From positions 2,852,001-2,916,000 of the forward strand of contig NZ_JAUTBA010000001.1 in the NCBI RefSeq assembly GCF_030818895.1: a DNA stretch of 64,000 bases, read 5' to 3'. Positions 9,341 through 18,369 of this stretch are shown one piece after another. Below the pieces are notes generated by a model. It ran no database searches and was not told the origin of the DNA. It saw only the letters and a program-made list of their open reading frames with translations. How positions within the stretch are numbered: the first letter of the stretch is position 1; each line of letters opens with the position of its first letter. Source of the stretch: Sphingobacterium zeae. GTDB lineage: Bacteria > Bacteroidota > Bacteroidia > Sphingobacteriales > Sphingobacteriaceae. A program made the position numbers and the translations under genes.

Positions 9341-10114
9341 ATGAAATATGGTATTTGTACACTTGCTCTCGTACCGTTACGTCTAGAACAGGCACATCGT
9401 AGCGAGATGGTTTCTCAGGTATTGTTTGGAGAGCTTTTTGAAATCGTGGACGAGCAGGCGGATTGGACATCAATACGCTTATTGGAAACGGATTATTTGG
9501 GTTGGATTCAAAACGGGCAGTTTCAGCAACTCACCGACTTGGATAGGCAACATTATCTGAATGGAGAACCTACTATCGTTGGCCGTGAGGGTGGAGTTCT
9601 TTTTAACGATACAACACAATTGCAGCTCTGTCATGGCACCAAGCTTTATCTTAATGCAGGGAACCGGATTAATCTGCCACTATTGGACTTGACTTATCAG
9701 GGTAGCATAAATTTATTTTCGAAGGAATTAGTCGAAAGTGAGCTCCAGCAACTCGCTTTGAGTTACAAAGATGTACCATATTTGTGGGGCGGCCGTTCGG
9801 AGTGGGGAATTGACTGCTCGGGTTTCTCGCAATTGATTTATAGGTGTTTCGATTTATCTTTACCACGGGATGCTTACCAGCAGGCAGAGATAGGGCAGAC
9901 TGTAGACTTTGTTTCGGAAATACAGGTAGGGGATTTGGCATTTTTTGACAATGCGCAAGGTAGGATTACTCACGTAGGCATTATGCTGGATCGCGATACG
10001 ATTATCCATGCTTCTGCAAAAGTCCGCGTGGACCGGATGGATTCAGCAGGTATTTTTAATGCAGAACTGAATTGCTATACACACAAACTCCGCATTGTTA
10101 AACGGTATAATTAG
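9341..10114 (+). CDS. C40 (NlpC/P60) peptidoglycan endopeptidase with SH3-like domains
   Basis: A 257-residue hydrolase expected to cut gamma-D-Glu-diaminopimelate peptides of peptidoglycan. Residues 1-125 form SH3b-like repeats (MVSQVLFGELFEIVDEQADW, YLGWIQNGQF). Residues 130-257 are the NlpC/P60 domain, with the catalytic Cys in WGIDCSGFSQLIYRCF, the His in RITHVGIM and the third polar residue in IIHASAKVRV. No signal peptide is evident, which fits the cytosolic muropeptide-recycling members (YkfC-like) better than wall hydrolases. Divergent from the stress-protein gene and closed by a hairpin terminator. Confidence 0.9.
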   Translation: MKYGICTLALVPLRLEQAHRSEMVSQVLFGELFEIVDEQADWTSIRLLETDYLGWIQNGQFQQLTDLDRQHYLNGEPTIVGREGGVLFNDTTQLQLCHGTKLYLNAGNRINLPLLDLTYQGSINLFSKELVESELQQLALSYKDVPYLWGGRSEWGIDCSGFSQLIYRCFDLSLPRDAYQQAEIGQTVDFVSEIQVGDLAFFDNAQGRITHVGIMLDRDTIIHASAKVRVDRMDSAGIFNAELNCYTHKLRIVKRYN

Positions 10115-10121
10115 CATAACA

Positions 10122-10155
10122 AAGGGCGATAAAATAGTTTATCGCCCTTCTTTTT
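10122..10155 (+). terminator. Terminator between convergent genes
   Basis: A 12-bp perfect stem (AAGGGCGATAAA, 10122-10133, with 10138-10149), ATAG loop, then CTTTTT. It serves the NlpC/P60 gene, and the A-rich left flank may allow it to act for the minus-strand gene as well. Confidence 0.85.
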
Positions 10156-10173
10156 CTATGTTTTTCGTTGAGA

Positions 10174-10812
10174 CTAGAATTTGAATGTCAAACCAAATTT
10201 AGCAGTATCAAAGAAGTTATTAAAGCTATTGATGTTTGCATTAAATTCATTAGATGATTTAGCACCATCAACATCAACTTTTGAAGTTTTGAACGACAAT
10301 AAGTCAGTTAGACCAAAATTGATCGCAATCTTAGGTGTCACAAAATAGTTGATCCCCAAACCAGCGTTCGCACCGAAACCTTTTGTTTTAGCGATATCAG
10401 TTGTGGTAGTTCCATTATTGATTTTTCCATCTTCTTGCGCATAACCAGCACCAAGTTGTGCATACGTTTTGAATCTTGAACCTAACTCAAGGAAGTAGTA
10501 ACGTCCAAATGCACCTATACCGAATTGGTTGTTTTTTACATAGGATTCATTCGACTGATCTACGTTCTTTGTAGCTTTTTCATTACCAACGTTCACATCT
10601 AAACCAACAGCGATCTTGTCAGAAACAAAGTAACCAACAGAAGGGTTGAAGTTAAATGAATTTGTCTTTGTTTGATTAGTCTTGTCGTTTGAAGTATTAG
10701 CGGATAGGTTACCTTCAACAATAACATCGCTCTTTTTGAATCCGAATTCTTGTGCTTGTGAAGCCAATGTCAAACCAGCTACAGCTGCTAATGTTAGTAA
10801 AACTTTTTTCAT
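10174..10812 (-). CDS. Outer-membrane beta-barrel protein (porin-like)
   Basis: A 212-residue secreted protein with a classic signal peptide (MKKVLLTLAAVAGLTLASQAQ). The mature part is made of alternating amphipathic strands and ends in an aromatic residue (AKFGLTFKF), as required for barrel insertion. Glycine-rich strands such as AQLGAGYAQED and ANAGLGINYFVTPKIAINFG match the OMP_b-brl / OmpX-like family common in Bacteroidota. It appears monocistronic. The 250-bp AT-rich stretch upstream (10813-11065) holds no other gene and probably carries its promoter. Function beyond membrane structure is unknown. Confidence 0.82.
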   Translation of the reverse strand: MKKVLLTLAAVAGLTLASQAQEFGFKKSDVIVEGNLSANTSNDKTNQTKTNSFNFNPSVGYFVSDKIAVGLDVNVGNEKATKNVDQSNESYVKNNQFGIGAFGRYYFLELGSRFKTYAQLGAGYAQEDGKINNGTTTTDIAKTKGFGANAGLGINYFVTPKIAINFGLTDLLSFKTSKVDVDGAKSSNEFNANINSFNNFFDTAKFGLTFKF

Positions 10813-11065
10813 GTCTTTTTTATTTAAAAGTTGTTTTAATATGTCAGTGTTTAATTCCTGACTTTTTAAATTTGTTAGTCAAATATCGAAATCCTATTCC
10901 ATAGTTTTGTCACTGGATTGTCTATATATTTGTTATAATCGTAAATTATAGTGGATCAATGCCTTAAAATTTGTTATAATTTTATTTTTACTGTTTCTAT
11001 TTAACGATAATGATATTAATCTGACTTTTTGTTTTTAATTGTCAATTTTAAGTAAGAAGATAAAA

Positions 11066-11104
11066 AAAAGCCATTTGTCAAGTACTGACAAATGGCTTTT
11101 TTTC
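11066..11104 (-). terminator. Terminator after dnaJ
   Basis: A 15-bp perfect stem (11066-11080 with 11086-11100, core GCCATTTGTCA/TGACAAATGGC), a 5-base loop, and A/T runs on both sides. It lies just downstream of the dnaJ stop on the minus strand. Confidence 0.85.
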
Positions 11105-11120
11105 ATTATAAAATTAAATT

Positions 11121-12275
11121 TTATTCGAAATATTCTTTAATTCGTTCGAAGAATGATTTTTCACTTTTACCTGGTTGAGGTTTGAAGTTTGGTGATTCTT
11201 TCAGTTTGTTCAGTAATTCTTTTTCTTCAGTAGACACAGCTTTTGGCGTCCAAATATTAACATATACAAGCTGGTCTCCCTTATGGTAAGAATTAACTTC
11301 AGGAATACCTTTTCCTTTTAACCGTAAAATTTTACCACCTTGTGTGCCGGGTTCAATTTTGATTTTCGCTTTTCCGTCTATTGTCGGAACTTCCACGCTG
11401 GTCCCTAACGTAGCATCTACAAAATTAATATAGAGATCATAGATGACATTGAGTCCGTCGCGTTTTAAACTCTCGTGTGCAATTTCTTCAATCAATATAA
11501 TTAAATCTCCTGGTACACCACCACGTGGGGCTGCATTTCCCTTTCCGCTCATGGATAGTTGCATGCCTTCACTTACGCCTGCCGGGATATTGATGGAGAT
11601 TGTTTCCTCGCCACGTTCAAGACCTTCACCTCGACACGTTGTACATTTTGCTGTAATTTCTACACCTTCACCATTACAGGTAGGACAGGTGCTTGTAGTT
11701 TGCATTTGTCCTAAAATCGTATTGGTAACTCGTCTAACTGATCCCGATCCACCACAGGTTTTACAGGTATGGAAAGAAGATTTATCTTTGGCACCCGATC
11801 CGTCACAGGTATGACAGACGACTTGTTTGTTGACTTTTACCTTTTTCTCAACGCCTTTGGCGATTTCCTCAAGTGTTAACTTGACTTTTATGCGTAAGTT
11901 GCTTCCTCTTGCTACACGGCGTCCGCCACGCTGGCCACCGCCACCGCCAAAGAAACTTTCAAAGGGATGTCCTCCACCGAAGATATCACCAAATTGACTG
12001 AATATGTCATCCATATTCATGCCACCGCCACCGCCGAAACCACCACTGGCAGAATTACCAGCATGGCCAAACTGGTCATAACGTTGACGTTTCTGTGGAT
12101 TGCTCAAGATATCGTATGCCTCAGCAGCTTCCTTAAACTTTTCCTCAGCCTCATGGTCACCAGGATTTTTGTCCGGGTGATACTTTATCGCTAGCTTGCG
12201 ATACGCTGATTTAATCTCCTTCTCGTCCGCTGATCGCGAGACACCAAGTATATCGTAATAATCTCTTTTTGACAT
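11121..12275 (-). CDS. dnaJ: Molecular chaperone DnaJ (Hsp40)
   Basis: Cytosolic co-chaperone that delivers substrates to DnaK and stimulates its ATPase. The J domain has the HPD motif in [10 protein letters not shown] (about residues 29-38). A Gly/Phe-rich linker with GGGGG tracts follows. The zinc-binding domain has four CxxCxGxG repeats ([32 protein letters not shown]), and the C-terminal domains end the 384 residues. This is a complete type I DnaJ. It lies 10 bp downstream of grpE on the same strand, forming a heat-shock operon without dnaK in this window. Confidence 0.97.
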   Translation of the reverse strand: MSKRDYYDILGVSRSADEKEIKSAYRKLAIKYHPDKNPGDHEAEEKFKEAAEAYDILSNPQKRQRYDQFGHAGNSASGGFGGGGGMNMDDIFSQFGDIFGGGHPFESFFGGGGGQRGGRRVARGSNLRIKVKLTLEEIAKGVEKKVKVNKQVVCHTCDGSGAKDKSSFHTCKTCGGSGSVRRVTNTILGQMQTTSTCPTCNGEGVEITAKCTTCRGEGLERGEETISINIPAGVSEGMQLSMSGKGNAAPRGGVPGDLIILIEEIAHESLKRDGLNVIYDLYINFVDATLGTSVEVPTIDGKAKIKIEPGTQGGKILRLKGKGIPEVNSYHKGDQLVYVNIWTPKAVSTEEKELLNKLKESPNFKPQPGKSEKSFFERIKEYFE

Positions 12276-12285
12276 CGTCTTAATA

Positions 12286-12837
12286 TTATTGACCTATAAC
12301 TACCTTTGCGTGACGGATAACTTTGTCACCTAAGTAGTAACCTTTTTCGATCACGTCCACCACTTTATTCTTTAATTCTTCTGTAGCGGCAGGTATTGCT
12401 GTGATAGCCTCTTGTAATTCAGGATCGAAATCTTGGTCTTTAACGTCCATTTCCTTTAATCCTAATTGCGATAATGTTTGTCTGAATTTATTGTTGACAA
12501 TATCCATTCCCGTTTTGACCGATTCAACATCAGTTGCAGTTTGCATGGCTGTTAATGCTCTGTCAAAATCATCCAATGTAGGTAACAGCTTGCTGATGAC
12601 ATCTTTTCCAGCTGATTGAATCAATTCAACACGTTCTTTGCTTGTACGTTTTCTATAATTGTCAAATTCGGCAGATAGACGAATGTACTTATCCTTTGCC
12701 TCTGCCAATTCTGCAGCCAGTTTATCTTCAGTAGACAGTTCTTCTGCTAGATTATCAGCAGGTAGTTCTTGTTGTTCAGAAGAATTCGTTTCTACTGGAT
12801 CTTGGCTTTCATCGTAATAATTATCTTGCTCATTCAT
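12286..12837 (-). CDS. grpE: Nucleotide exchange factor GrpE
   Basis: Exchanges ADP for ATP on DnaK. The 183-residue protein has an acidic disordered N-terminus, a long coiled coil (about residues 40-95, with [20 protein letters not shown]) and the beta domain (EEAITAIP-like [13 protein letters not shown] and [18 protein letters not shown]). It is the first gene of grpE-dnaJ. The 150-bp upstream region carries a palindrome (12912-12930) that may be its operator. Confidence 0.95.
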   Translation of the reverse strand: MNEQDNYYDESQDPVETNSSEQQELPADNLAEELSTEDKLAAELAEAKDKYIRLSAEFDNYRKRTSKERVELIQSAGKDVISKLLPTLDDFDRALTAMQTATDVESVKTGMDIVNNKFRQTLSQLGLKEMDVKDQDFDPELQEAITAIPAATEELKNKVVDVIEKGYYLGDKVIRHAKVVIGQ

Positions 12838-12911
12838 ATCTTCAATGCTAAAATTAGATTCAAAAATTTACTCTATGCTTCGTTTGTCAAAGTTTTTGCC
12901 AAACAATAAAA

Positions 12912-12930
12912 TTCCGACAGCTTGTCAGAA
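12912..12930. promoter_or_regulatory. Palindrome upstream of grpE-dnaJ
   Basis: TTCCGACA at 12912-12919 and TGTCAGAA at 12923-12930 form an inverted repeat (7 of 8 paired) with a 3-base centre. A further TGTCGGAA half-site lies at 12954-12961. The site is about 75-90 bp upstream of grpE. It is unlike the CIRCE element. It may be an operator of the heat-shock operon or an RNA hairpin after ftsE. Confidence 0.35.
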
Positions 12931-12989
12931 TTTATTAAAAAAGCCTAACAATTTGTCGGAATCGGTATTTTTATATGTCAGTTTTCCGC

Positions 12990-13670
12990 CTAGATACTGA
13001 CATTGTCCTGTAATATACCATCGCCGGTTTTAATGATACGCGAAGGCATATTGCGGATAATGGTATAATCGTGTGTCGCCATCAATATAGCTGTTCCTGA
13101 GCTGGCAATGTCTCTTAGCAATAAGACAATTTCTTCAGACGTTGCAGGGTCTAGGTTACCTGTTGGCTCATCTGCTAAAATAATTTCTGGATTATTTAAC
13201 AAGGCACGGGCAATCACAATACGTTGCTGTTCACCGCCGGAAAGTTCATGAGGCATTTTCTTTAATTTGGAGCGAAGTCCAACTTTTTCCAAAACGTCCA
13301 ATATACGGCTATCGATCATTTTTTTGTCCTTCCAACCTGTTGCTTTAAGGGCAAATTCGAGGTTTTTCTCGATACTTCGATCCGATAAAAGATGAAAGTC
13401 CTGAAAAACGATTCCCAGTTTTCTACGCAGGTAAGGTACATCATTTTCGTGCAGTTTTTTTAAATCAAAACCAGCGATCATGCCCTCTCCATTCCCGATG
13501 TATAAGTCGCCGTAAATTATCTTTAACAAGCTACTCTTTCCACTACCGGACTGACCGATAAGGTAGATAAACTCGCCTTTGCCGATATTTAAATTTACAT
13601 TAGACAATACCAAATGTTTCTGTTGGAAGATGTCAACGTTTTTTAATGTAATAACTTTATTTTCAATCAT
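12990..13670 (-). CDS. ftsE: Cell-division ABC-type ATPase FtsE
   Basis: The 226-residue ATPase pairs with the membrane protein FtsX to activate peptidoglycan hydrolases at the septum. It has Walker A GQSGSGKSSLL (about residues 38-48), the Q-loop VFQDFHLLSDRS, the signature LSGGEQQRIVIARAL and Walker B IILADEPTGNLDPAT, then the H-loop ATHDYTII. The FtsE-type order and length are normal. ftsX is not in the window. A 67-residue gene ends 5 bp upstream, so the two are likely co-transcribed. Confidence 0.88.
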   Translation of the reverse strand: MIENKVITLKNVDIFQQKHLVLSNVNLNIGKGEFIYLIGQSGSGKSSLLKIIYGDLYIGNGEGMIAGFDLKKLHENDVPYLRRKLGIVFQDFHLLSDRSIEKNLEFALKATGWKDKKMIDSRILDVLEKVGLRSKLKKMPHELSGGEQQRIVIARALLNNPEIILADEPTGNLDPATSEEIVLLLRDIASSGTAILMATHDYTIIRNMPSRIIKTGDGILQDNVSI

Positions 13671-13675
13671 GGAAG

Positions 13676-13879
13676 CTAAAATTCTAATTTTTTAATTTGT
13701 CCAAAAGGCATTTCTCTAACCAGTTGCATGATATACGCTGCCTTTTCTCCTAATCCGATCTTATCAAGTGATTTGTCCGGTCGGTCGACTCTAAAATATG
13801 CAAGCAAGGTGAAGGCATCATCTCTTAGTTGTACATAATCAGGGATTTTGGCGACACCTTTTACTTTAATGATATACAT
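13676..13879 (-). CDS. Small conserved-looking protein, 67 aa
   Basis: I do not recognise the family. The protein starts MYIIKVKGVAKIPDYVQLRD and ends MPFGQIKKLEF, with no membrane segment or signal and a balanced charge. It reads as a small compact fold with strands flanking one helix (LGEKAAYIMQLVREM). Its stop is only 5 bp before the ftsE start, an arrangement that suggests co-expression. A role linked to cell division is guilt by association only. Confidence 0.6.
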   Translation of the reverse strand: MYIIKVKGVAKIPDYVQLRDDAFTLLAYFRVDRPDKSLDKIGLGEKAAYIMQLVREMPFGQIKKLEF

Positions 13880-13934
13880 AGATTCAAAGTTAGTATTTTT
13901 AATGCAATTTCTTTACTACGAATTTAAAGGAAGC

Positions 13935-14948
13935 TTAACGGTTGGCAAATAGAAAATCGAGCGTATTCACCCCATCAGCGTAATCGTCCAGCGATGGACA
14001 CTGGCTTTCGCCAAAATGAAATAGGGGAGACGGCACTGTTAATGCCATTTCGGATACAATGCATTGAATGTTTTCTTGCGCTAATGTGAGTTTATTTTCG
14101 ACTTCAGCAACTGTTTCATAGGTTTCATAATAAACCACGGCGAGGGGAGAAGCTGTTTTCTCGTCTTCTTTGAGCAATAAAAATCCATTATCAAAATGCT
14201 TGTCGCCATTGATCAGATAGATGGATTTGTTGTAATCGTAATTGTTGGTATATTTAAAATGCGCTGTCACATCATTGAATACCGATATACCCTCAAAAAA
14301 ATGCGCTATTGGGTAATCTTTTGGTATAAATAGTTTGGATATAGAGCGGCAACCCAGTCCAAAATAATCGAAAATATCATGACCGAGGGCTTCTAGCTGG
14401 CTAGGAGATTCCGCTCCCCCCAACACAGCAACACTATTTCGATTACGGCGGATAATATGTGGCTTGGTACCAAAGTAGTAATCGAAATAGCGGGCGCTAT
14501 TGTTGGATCCCGTTGCGATGACCAAGTCGAAATCTTTTAATCGGTCAACAATTTCAAAAGCATCGCCAAAATACGGGTCAATTTTATGCAGCAGACCCAG
14601 TACATAGGCCGTCAGTCCCGCATCGTCAGATGATACTTTTATCTTGGCTTTAAAGCCACTGATCAAAACAGCGAGGATATCATGGAATCCGACTAAAGGT
14701 ATATTGCCGGCAAGAATTAATCCTACAGTTTTTGTTGAATGTATATCTGGGTATGGCGCCAGCCAATGCGTAAGTTTCTCTATGGTAAGATTTTGTGCAA
14801 TTGCCTGCAGCGCGCGTTCAACATTTTGTGGGGTATACCAGGGGTTTTTATGTTGGGCAGATTGGATGATCTGACTGGATTCTTCAGATGGCAGTTGAAG
14901 CTGCTCGCCTAATTTTACAAATGCATTTATTCGTTGTTCCTTTGTCAA
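13935..14948 (-). CDS. Acyl-CoA reductase (LuxC family)
   Basis: A 337-residue aldehyde-dehydrogenase-fold enzyme of the LuxC type, reducing fatty acyl groups to aldehydes with NADPH. Recognisable parts are the nucleotide-binding LVIATGSNNSARYFDYYFG, then HIIRRNRNSVAVL and the nucleophile region DYFGLGCRSISKLFIP with the candidate active-site Cys. No luciferase genes are present. In Bacteroidota this gene commonly stands alone beside a ferredoxin, as here, where the divergent 4Fe-4S protein begins 157 bp away. The natural substrate is unknown. Confidence 0.8.
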   Translation of the reverse strand: MTKEQRINAFVKLGEQLQLPSEESSQIIQSAQHKNPWYTPQNVERALQAIAQNLTIEKLTHWLAPYPDIHSTKTVGLILAGNIPLVGFHDILAVLISGFKAKIKVSSDDAGLTAYVLGLLHKIDPYFGDAFEIVDRLKDFDLVIATGSNNSARYFDYYFGTKPHIIRRNRNSVAVLGGAESPSQLEALGHDIFDYFGLGCRSISKLFIPKDYPIAHFFEGISVFNDVTAHFKYTNNYDYNKSIYLINGDKHFDNGFLLLKEDEKTASPLAVVYYETYETVAEVENKLTLAQENIQCIVSEMALTVPSPLFHFGESQCPSLDDYADGVNTLDFLFANR

Positions 14949-14973
14949 AATATTAAAATTTTAAAAGATGAAT

Positions 14974-14987
14974 ACACAAATTTGTGT
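14974..14987. promoter_or_regulatory. Perfect 14-bp palindrome between divergent genes
   Basis: ACACAAATTTGTGT lies 26 bp upstream of the acyl-CoA reductase start and directly abuts a TATATTTG (14988-14995) that fits the Bacteroidota -7 element for the ferredoxin. A dimeric repressor bound here would block at least one of the two divergent genes. No regulator gene is adjacent. Confidence 0.4.
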
Positions 14988-15104
14988 TATATTTGTGCTG
15001 TTAACATTAATCAACGTGAATCAACTAGCCTTATTGTACAATTCGACTTTGTTTCATATTGATAATGCAAAAATAGTTTATTTATCATAATTGTGAGGTT
15101 ATAA

Positions 15105-15455
15105 ATGGCGATTAAAATTACAGACGAATGCATTAACTGTGGTGCTTGCGAACCGGAATGCCCAAATAATGCAATATACGATGCTGGTGTAACTTGGAAA
15201 TTCTCAGATGGGACGGCTTTGGACGGGATTATTGATTTTGGCGACGGTGTTACACTCGATGCCAATGAGTCTCAGGAAGCAATCTCAAATGAAGTCTATT
15301 ATATTGTTTCGGACAAATGTACAGAATGTGTAGGTTTCCATGATGAGCCTCAATGTGCAGCGGTTTGCCCTGTAGATTGTTGTGTGGATGACGAAGATGT
15401 GCGTGAATCTAACGACGAGCTTTTAGCAAAAAAATCTTGGTTACACGCGGAATAA
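15105..15455 (+). CDS. 4Fe-4S dicluster ferredoxin
   Basis: A 116-residue cytosolic electron carrier. The first cluster motif is CINCGACEPECPNNAI (about residues 11-26), and the second is split by an insertion: CTECVGFHDEPQCAAVCPVDCC (about residues 68-89), typical of the Azotobacter/Chromatium-type '2[4Fe-4S] Alvin' ferredoxins. The linker between the motifs is acidic. It is divergent from the acyl-CoA reductase and may supply or take electrons in the same context, but no direct evidence is seen. Confidence 0.92.
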   Translation: MAIKITDECINCGACEPECPNNAIYDAGVTWKFSDGTALDGIIDFGDGVTLDANESQEAISNEVYYIVSDKCTECVGFHDEPQCAAVCPVDCCVDDEDVRESNDELLAKKSWLHAE

Positions 15456-15480
15456 GTTTATTGCTCCGTAAAAAATATTG

Positions 15481-15511
15481 GGCAGGAGAAGAAATTTTCC
15501 TGCCTTTTTTT
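15481..15511 (+). terminator. Terminator after the ferredoxin
   Basis: GGCAGGAGAA (15481-15490) pairs with TTTTCCTGCC (15495-15504, one G-T pair) around a GAAA loop, followed by seven T. Confidence 0.85.
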
Positions 15512-15574
15512 GTGGGCTCGAATTTAGAGGATTCGATATTTTGTTGCGAAACATGGCTATTTGGAATAATAATA

Positions 15575-15605
15575 TTTGCAAAAGCATAGTATTTTTTTAT
15601 TTTTG
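15575..15605 (+). promoter_or_regulatory. Promoter of the dicarboxylate symporter gene
   Basis: TTTG at 15575-15578, then 19 bp, then TATTTTTG at 15598-15605. This is a close fit to the Bacteroidota TTTG / TAnnTTTG promoter. The ATG is 26 bp downstream. Confidence 0.6.
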
Positions 15606-15631
15606 TTCTTTTGACCATTAAAATCTTTTAA

Positions 15632-17068
15632 ATGTTAAAAACCAAAATAGGGTTGATGACCCTAATCACAGTTACATTAGCTTGTATCATTGCTGTATTA
15701 TACGAATTTGATGTTGTAGGCTTTTCCCATGAATTTCTGATGGCTGTCCGTTGGATAGTTGCTACCGTTTTGGTTGTCAATGCGCTCTTTAAGAAAAATT
15801 TGACTACCTGGATTTTGACCTGTATGATTATCGGGATCTTCGTTGGGTTGGATTTTCCAAATCTGGCAATTTCCTTGCAACCTTTAAGTAAAGGATTTAT
15901 CAAATTGGTCAAGACAATTGTTGGACCGATTCTCTTTGCTACCCTTGTTTATGGAATTGCAGGACATTCCGATTTGAAGCAAGTGGGACGTATGGCATGG
16001 AAATCTATGTTGTATTTCTTCTGTGCAACAACCTGCGCTATTTTTATCGGTTTAGGTGCTATTAATCTGACTCGGGCAGGCGTGGGGGTTGATGTTGCCC
16101 ATATGCCGCATGAAGAACTTCCTGCTCCCAAAGAAAGTATGGATGAGCATATTCTCAAAACACTTCCTGACCATGTGCATCCCGTTTATAAATTCACTTC
16201 TTTTATACGTGACCTGTTTCCAGAAAACATTGTAAAATCTGTGGCTGATAATCAGGTTTTGCAGATTGTAGTCTTTTCGGTTTTATTCGGTATCGGATTA
16301 GCGATGGTGGATGAAAAGAAGCGTAAACCTTTGGTAGATTTTACCGAGAGCATGTCTGAAGCGATGTTTAAATTTACAAACATCATTATGTATTTTGCCC
16401 CAATAGGGGTTGGGGCGGCTATGGCCTATACCGTAGGGCATCTTGGTGTCGATATCTTGAAGAATCTCTTCATGTTATTGGCTACGCTTTATTTCGCTTT
16501 GATCTGCTTTTTATGTCTGGTACTTCTCCCTGTCGCGCTTTACTTGAAAATCCCTGTCAAACGGTTTATCAATGCAATTAAAGAACCTGTTTCAATTGCA
16601 TTTGCGACAACGAGTTCAGATGCTGCGTTACCGAAAGCAATGAGTGCGATGGAAAAATTTGGTGTCCCCCGTAAAATTGTGTCATTTGTCATTCCTACCG
16701 GATATAGCTTTAATCTGGATGGCACATCCCTTTACCTGTCATTGGCAGCAATTTTCGTGGCCCAGGCTGCAGGGATACATTTGTCGTTTGGCCATCAACT
16801 AATGATTGCCTTTACATTGATGATCACATCAAAGGGCGTTGCCGCCGTTCCAAGAGCTTCATTAATTATTTTGATTGCTACAGCTGATCAGTTTGGATTG
16901 CCTACATTTGTTATTGCTGCAATTTTGGGTATTGATGAATTGATGGACATGGCCCGCACCTCGGTAAATGTTGTGGGAAACTGTCTTGCAACGGTTGTTG
17001 TGGCTAAATGGGAAGGAGAGTTTGATGAAGAAGCCCCTTATCGCGAAGATACAGAAGAACTGGTCTAG
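15632..17068 (+). CDS. Dicarboxylate/amino acid:cation symporter (DAACS family)
   Basis: A 478-residue inner-membrane transporter with many hydrophobic helices. The family's re-entrant loop motif appears as FATTSSDAALPKAMSAMEKFGVP (within about residues 328-350), followed by FNLDGTSLYLSLAAIFVAQ and the final MARTSVNVVGNCLATVVVAKWEG, which bind substrate and Na+ or H+. Such proteins take up glutamate, aspartate, succinate or malate; which one cannot be told. The C-terminal tail is acidic. It has its own promoter and a very strong terminator. Confidence 0.9.
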   Translation: MLKTKIGLMTLITVTLACIIAVLYEFDVVGFSHEFLMAVRWIVATVLVVNALFKKNLTTWILTCMIIGIFVGLDFPNLAISLQPLSKGFIKLVKTIVGPILFATLVYGIAGHSDLKQVGRMAWKSMLYFFCATTCAIFIGLGAINLTRAGVGVDVAHMPHEELPAPKESMDEHILKTLPDHVHPVYKFTSFIRDLFPENIVKSVADNQVLQIVVFSVLFGIGLAMVDEKKRKPLVDFTESMSEAMFKFTNIIMYFAPIGVGAAMAYTVGHLGVDILKNLFMLLATLYFALICFLCLVLLPVALYLKIPVKRFINAIKEPVSIAFATTSSDAALPKAMSAMEKFGVPRKIVSFVIPTGYSFNLDGTSLYLSLAAIFVAQAAGIHLSFGHQLMIAFTLMITSKGVAAVPRASLIILIATADQFGLPTFVIAAILGIDELMDMARTSVNVVGNCLATVVVAKWEGEFDEEAPYREDTEELV

Positions 17069-17102
17069 AAAAGTATAGGGACTGGTAAACTAGTCTACTA
17101 CT

Positions 17103-17142
17103 AAAAAAGGCAGTTTTAACCTTAGTTAAAACTGCCTTTTTT
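17103..17142. terminator. Bidirectional terminator
   Basis: An 18-bp perfect stem (17103-17120 with 17125-17142; core GGCAGTTTTAAC) around a CTTA loop, with A6 and T6 at its ends. It serves the symporter gene and the convergent YchJ gene, whose stop codon it touches. Confidence 0.9.
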
Positions 17143-17530
17143 AGTATTTCACTGTGCCCTCTACATAATACCAGAGGTCACCTTGTTTTTTGAAGGTAGA
17201 CTTTTCATGGTGAACTTGCACTTGCATCTGTGCATCGAGATAATGTGCTTCGAACTCAACGGTATGGAGCGTAGATTTAAGAATATGAAGCTGCATCCAT
17301 TTGTTCTCCACTGCCCATTGTCCGATGGCCTGTTTATTTTGGAACCTCCTTGTTGAGGGATGAAATGTATGGTATAAAAAATCGATTTCTTTTTTTACAA
17401 ACGCACTATAACGAGCGCGCATTAACGCCTCTGCCGTATTGGCCTTGGCATGGAAACGATGTACTTGTTGGCAGCATTCAGCATAGGTAATGCCCGTTCC
17501 ACAGGGGCATAAATCGACTGATTCCATCAC
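17141..17530 (-). CDS. YchJ-family SEC-C metal-binding protein
   Basis: A 129-residue protein with an N-terminal SEC-C zinc motif (CPCGTGITYAECCQQVH, residues 8-24) and a cystatin/NTF2-like domain beginning ALMRARYSAFVKKEIDFLYH, as in YchJ (UPF0225). The C-terminal second SEC-C motif found in E. coli YchJ is absent, as usual for short Bacteroidota forms. Its biochemical role is unknown. The start is 11 bp after metQ on the same strand, so it may be the last gene of the methionine importer transcript. Confidence 0.85.
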   Translation of the reverse strand: MMESVDLCPCGTGITYAECCQQVHRFHAKANTAEALMRARYSAFVKKEIDFLYHTFHPSTRRFQNKQAIGQWAVENKWMQLHILKSTLHTVEFEAHYLDAQMQVQVHHEKSTFKKQGDLWYYVEGTVKY

Positions 17531-17541
17531 TTTTTTAAATT

Positions 17542-18354
17542 TTACCAGCCTTTAATCGCACCATTTTTAAATACCTTTTTAGCCGTTGCTTCTACTTCGG
17601 GCGACTGATAAGCTTGAATAAACTGTTGTATCTTCTCATCGTTTTTATTGTCTGCGCGGGCAACAATCAGATTCACATAAGGAGATTCCTTGTCTTCTGT
17701 AAACAAACCCTGTTTTTCTGGATCCAGTCCAGCTTGAGCGGCAAAACTATTGTTGATGATGGCAACCGTCACTTGCGGATCATCAAGAACGCGGGGCAGC
17801 TGCGGAGCTTCCATTTCGATGATTTTAATCTGTTTGGGGTTGCTCACGATATCGGTTACTTTAGGCTGTATACCTACATTTTCTTTTAGACCGATAATGC
17901 CTTCTCGTTGGAGAAGCAACAGTGAGCGTCCGCCATTGGTGGGATCATTAGGGATAGCTATAACTGCACCAGGCTGTAAAGCAGTGATCGTTTTTATTTT
18001 GTTTGAATAGGCAACTATGGGAAATACAAAGGTATTTCCAACGATGGTTAGTTTAGTGAAACCGCGTTGTTTGGATTGCTCCTGTAAGTAGGGCTGATGC
18101 TGAAATACGTTCACATCGATATCACCCTGATTTAATGCCTCATTCGGAACCACATAGTCATTGAATGCCACCAACTCCACATCGAGATTAAACTTTTCTT
18201 TCGCAACCTTCTTAGCCGTTTCTGCAAGCTCTTTTTCCGGTCCTGACACCACACCCACTTTAAGGATATGTTCTTTTTTTTCTTTGTTATTGCATGCCAC
18301 AACCGTGAGGAGACTGAGGGCTAAGATTACAAATGCATAGTTCAATTTTTTCAT
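17542..18354 (-). CDS. metQ: Methionine-binding lipoprotein of the ABC importer
   Basis: A 270-residue substrate-binding protein delivering methionine to MetNI. The signal peptide MKKLNYAFVILALSLLTVVAC ends in a lipobox with the acylated Cys. The NlpA domain follows, with LKVGVVSGPEKELAETAKKV, VFQHQPYLQEQ and IPNDPTNGGRSLLLLQREG. The ATG at 18354 is chosen over 18363 because MKK starts a normal signal peptide. It is the third gene of metNIQ, 15 bp after metI. Confidence 0.92.
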   Translation of the reverse strand: MKKLNYAFVILALSLLTVVACNNKEKKEHILKVGVVSGPEKELAETAKKVAKEKFNLDVELVAFNDYVVPNEALNQGDIDVNVFQHQPYLQEQSKQRGFTKLTIVGNTFVFPIVAYSNKIKTITALQPGAVIAIPNDPTNGGRSLLLLQREGIIGLKENVGIQPKVTDIVSNPKQIKIIEMEAPQLPRVLDDPQVTVAIINNSFAAQAGLDPEKQGLFTEDKESPYVNLIVARADNKNDEKIQQFIQAYQSPEVEATAKKVFKNGAIKGW

Positions 18355-18369
18355 ATCATCCAATTTATG

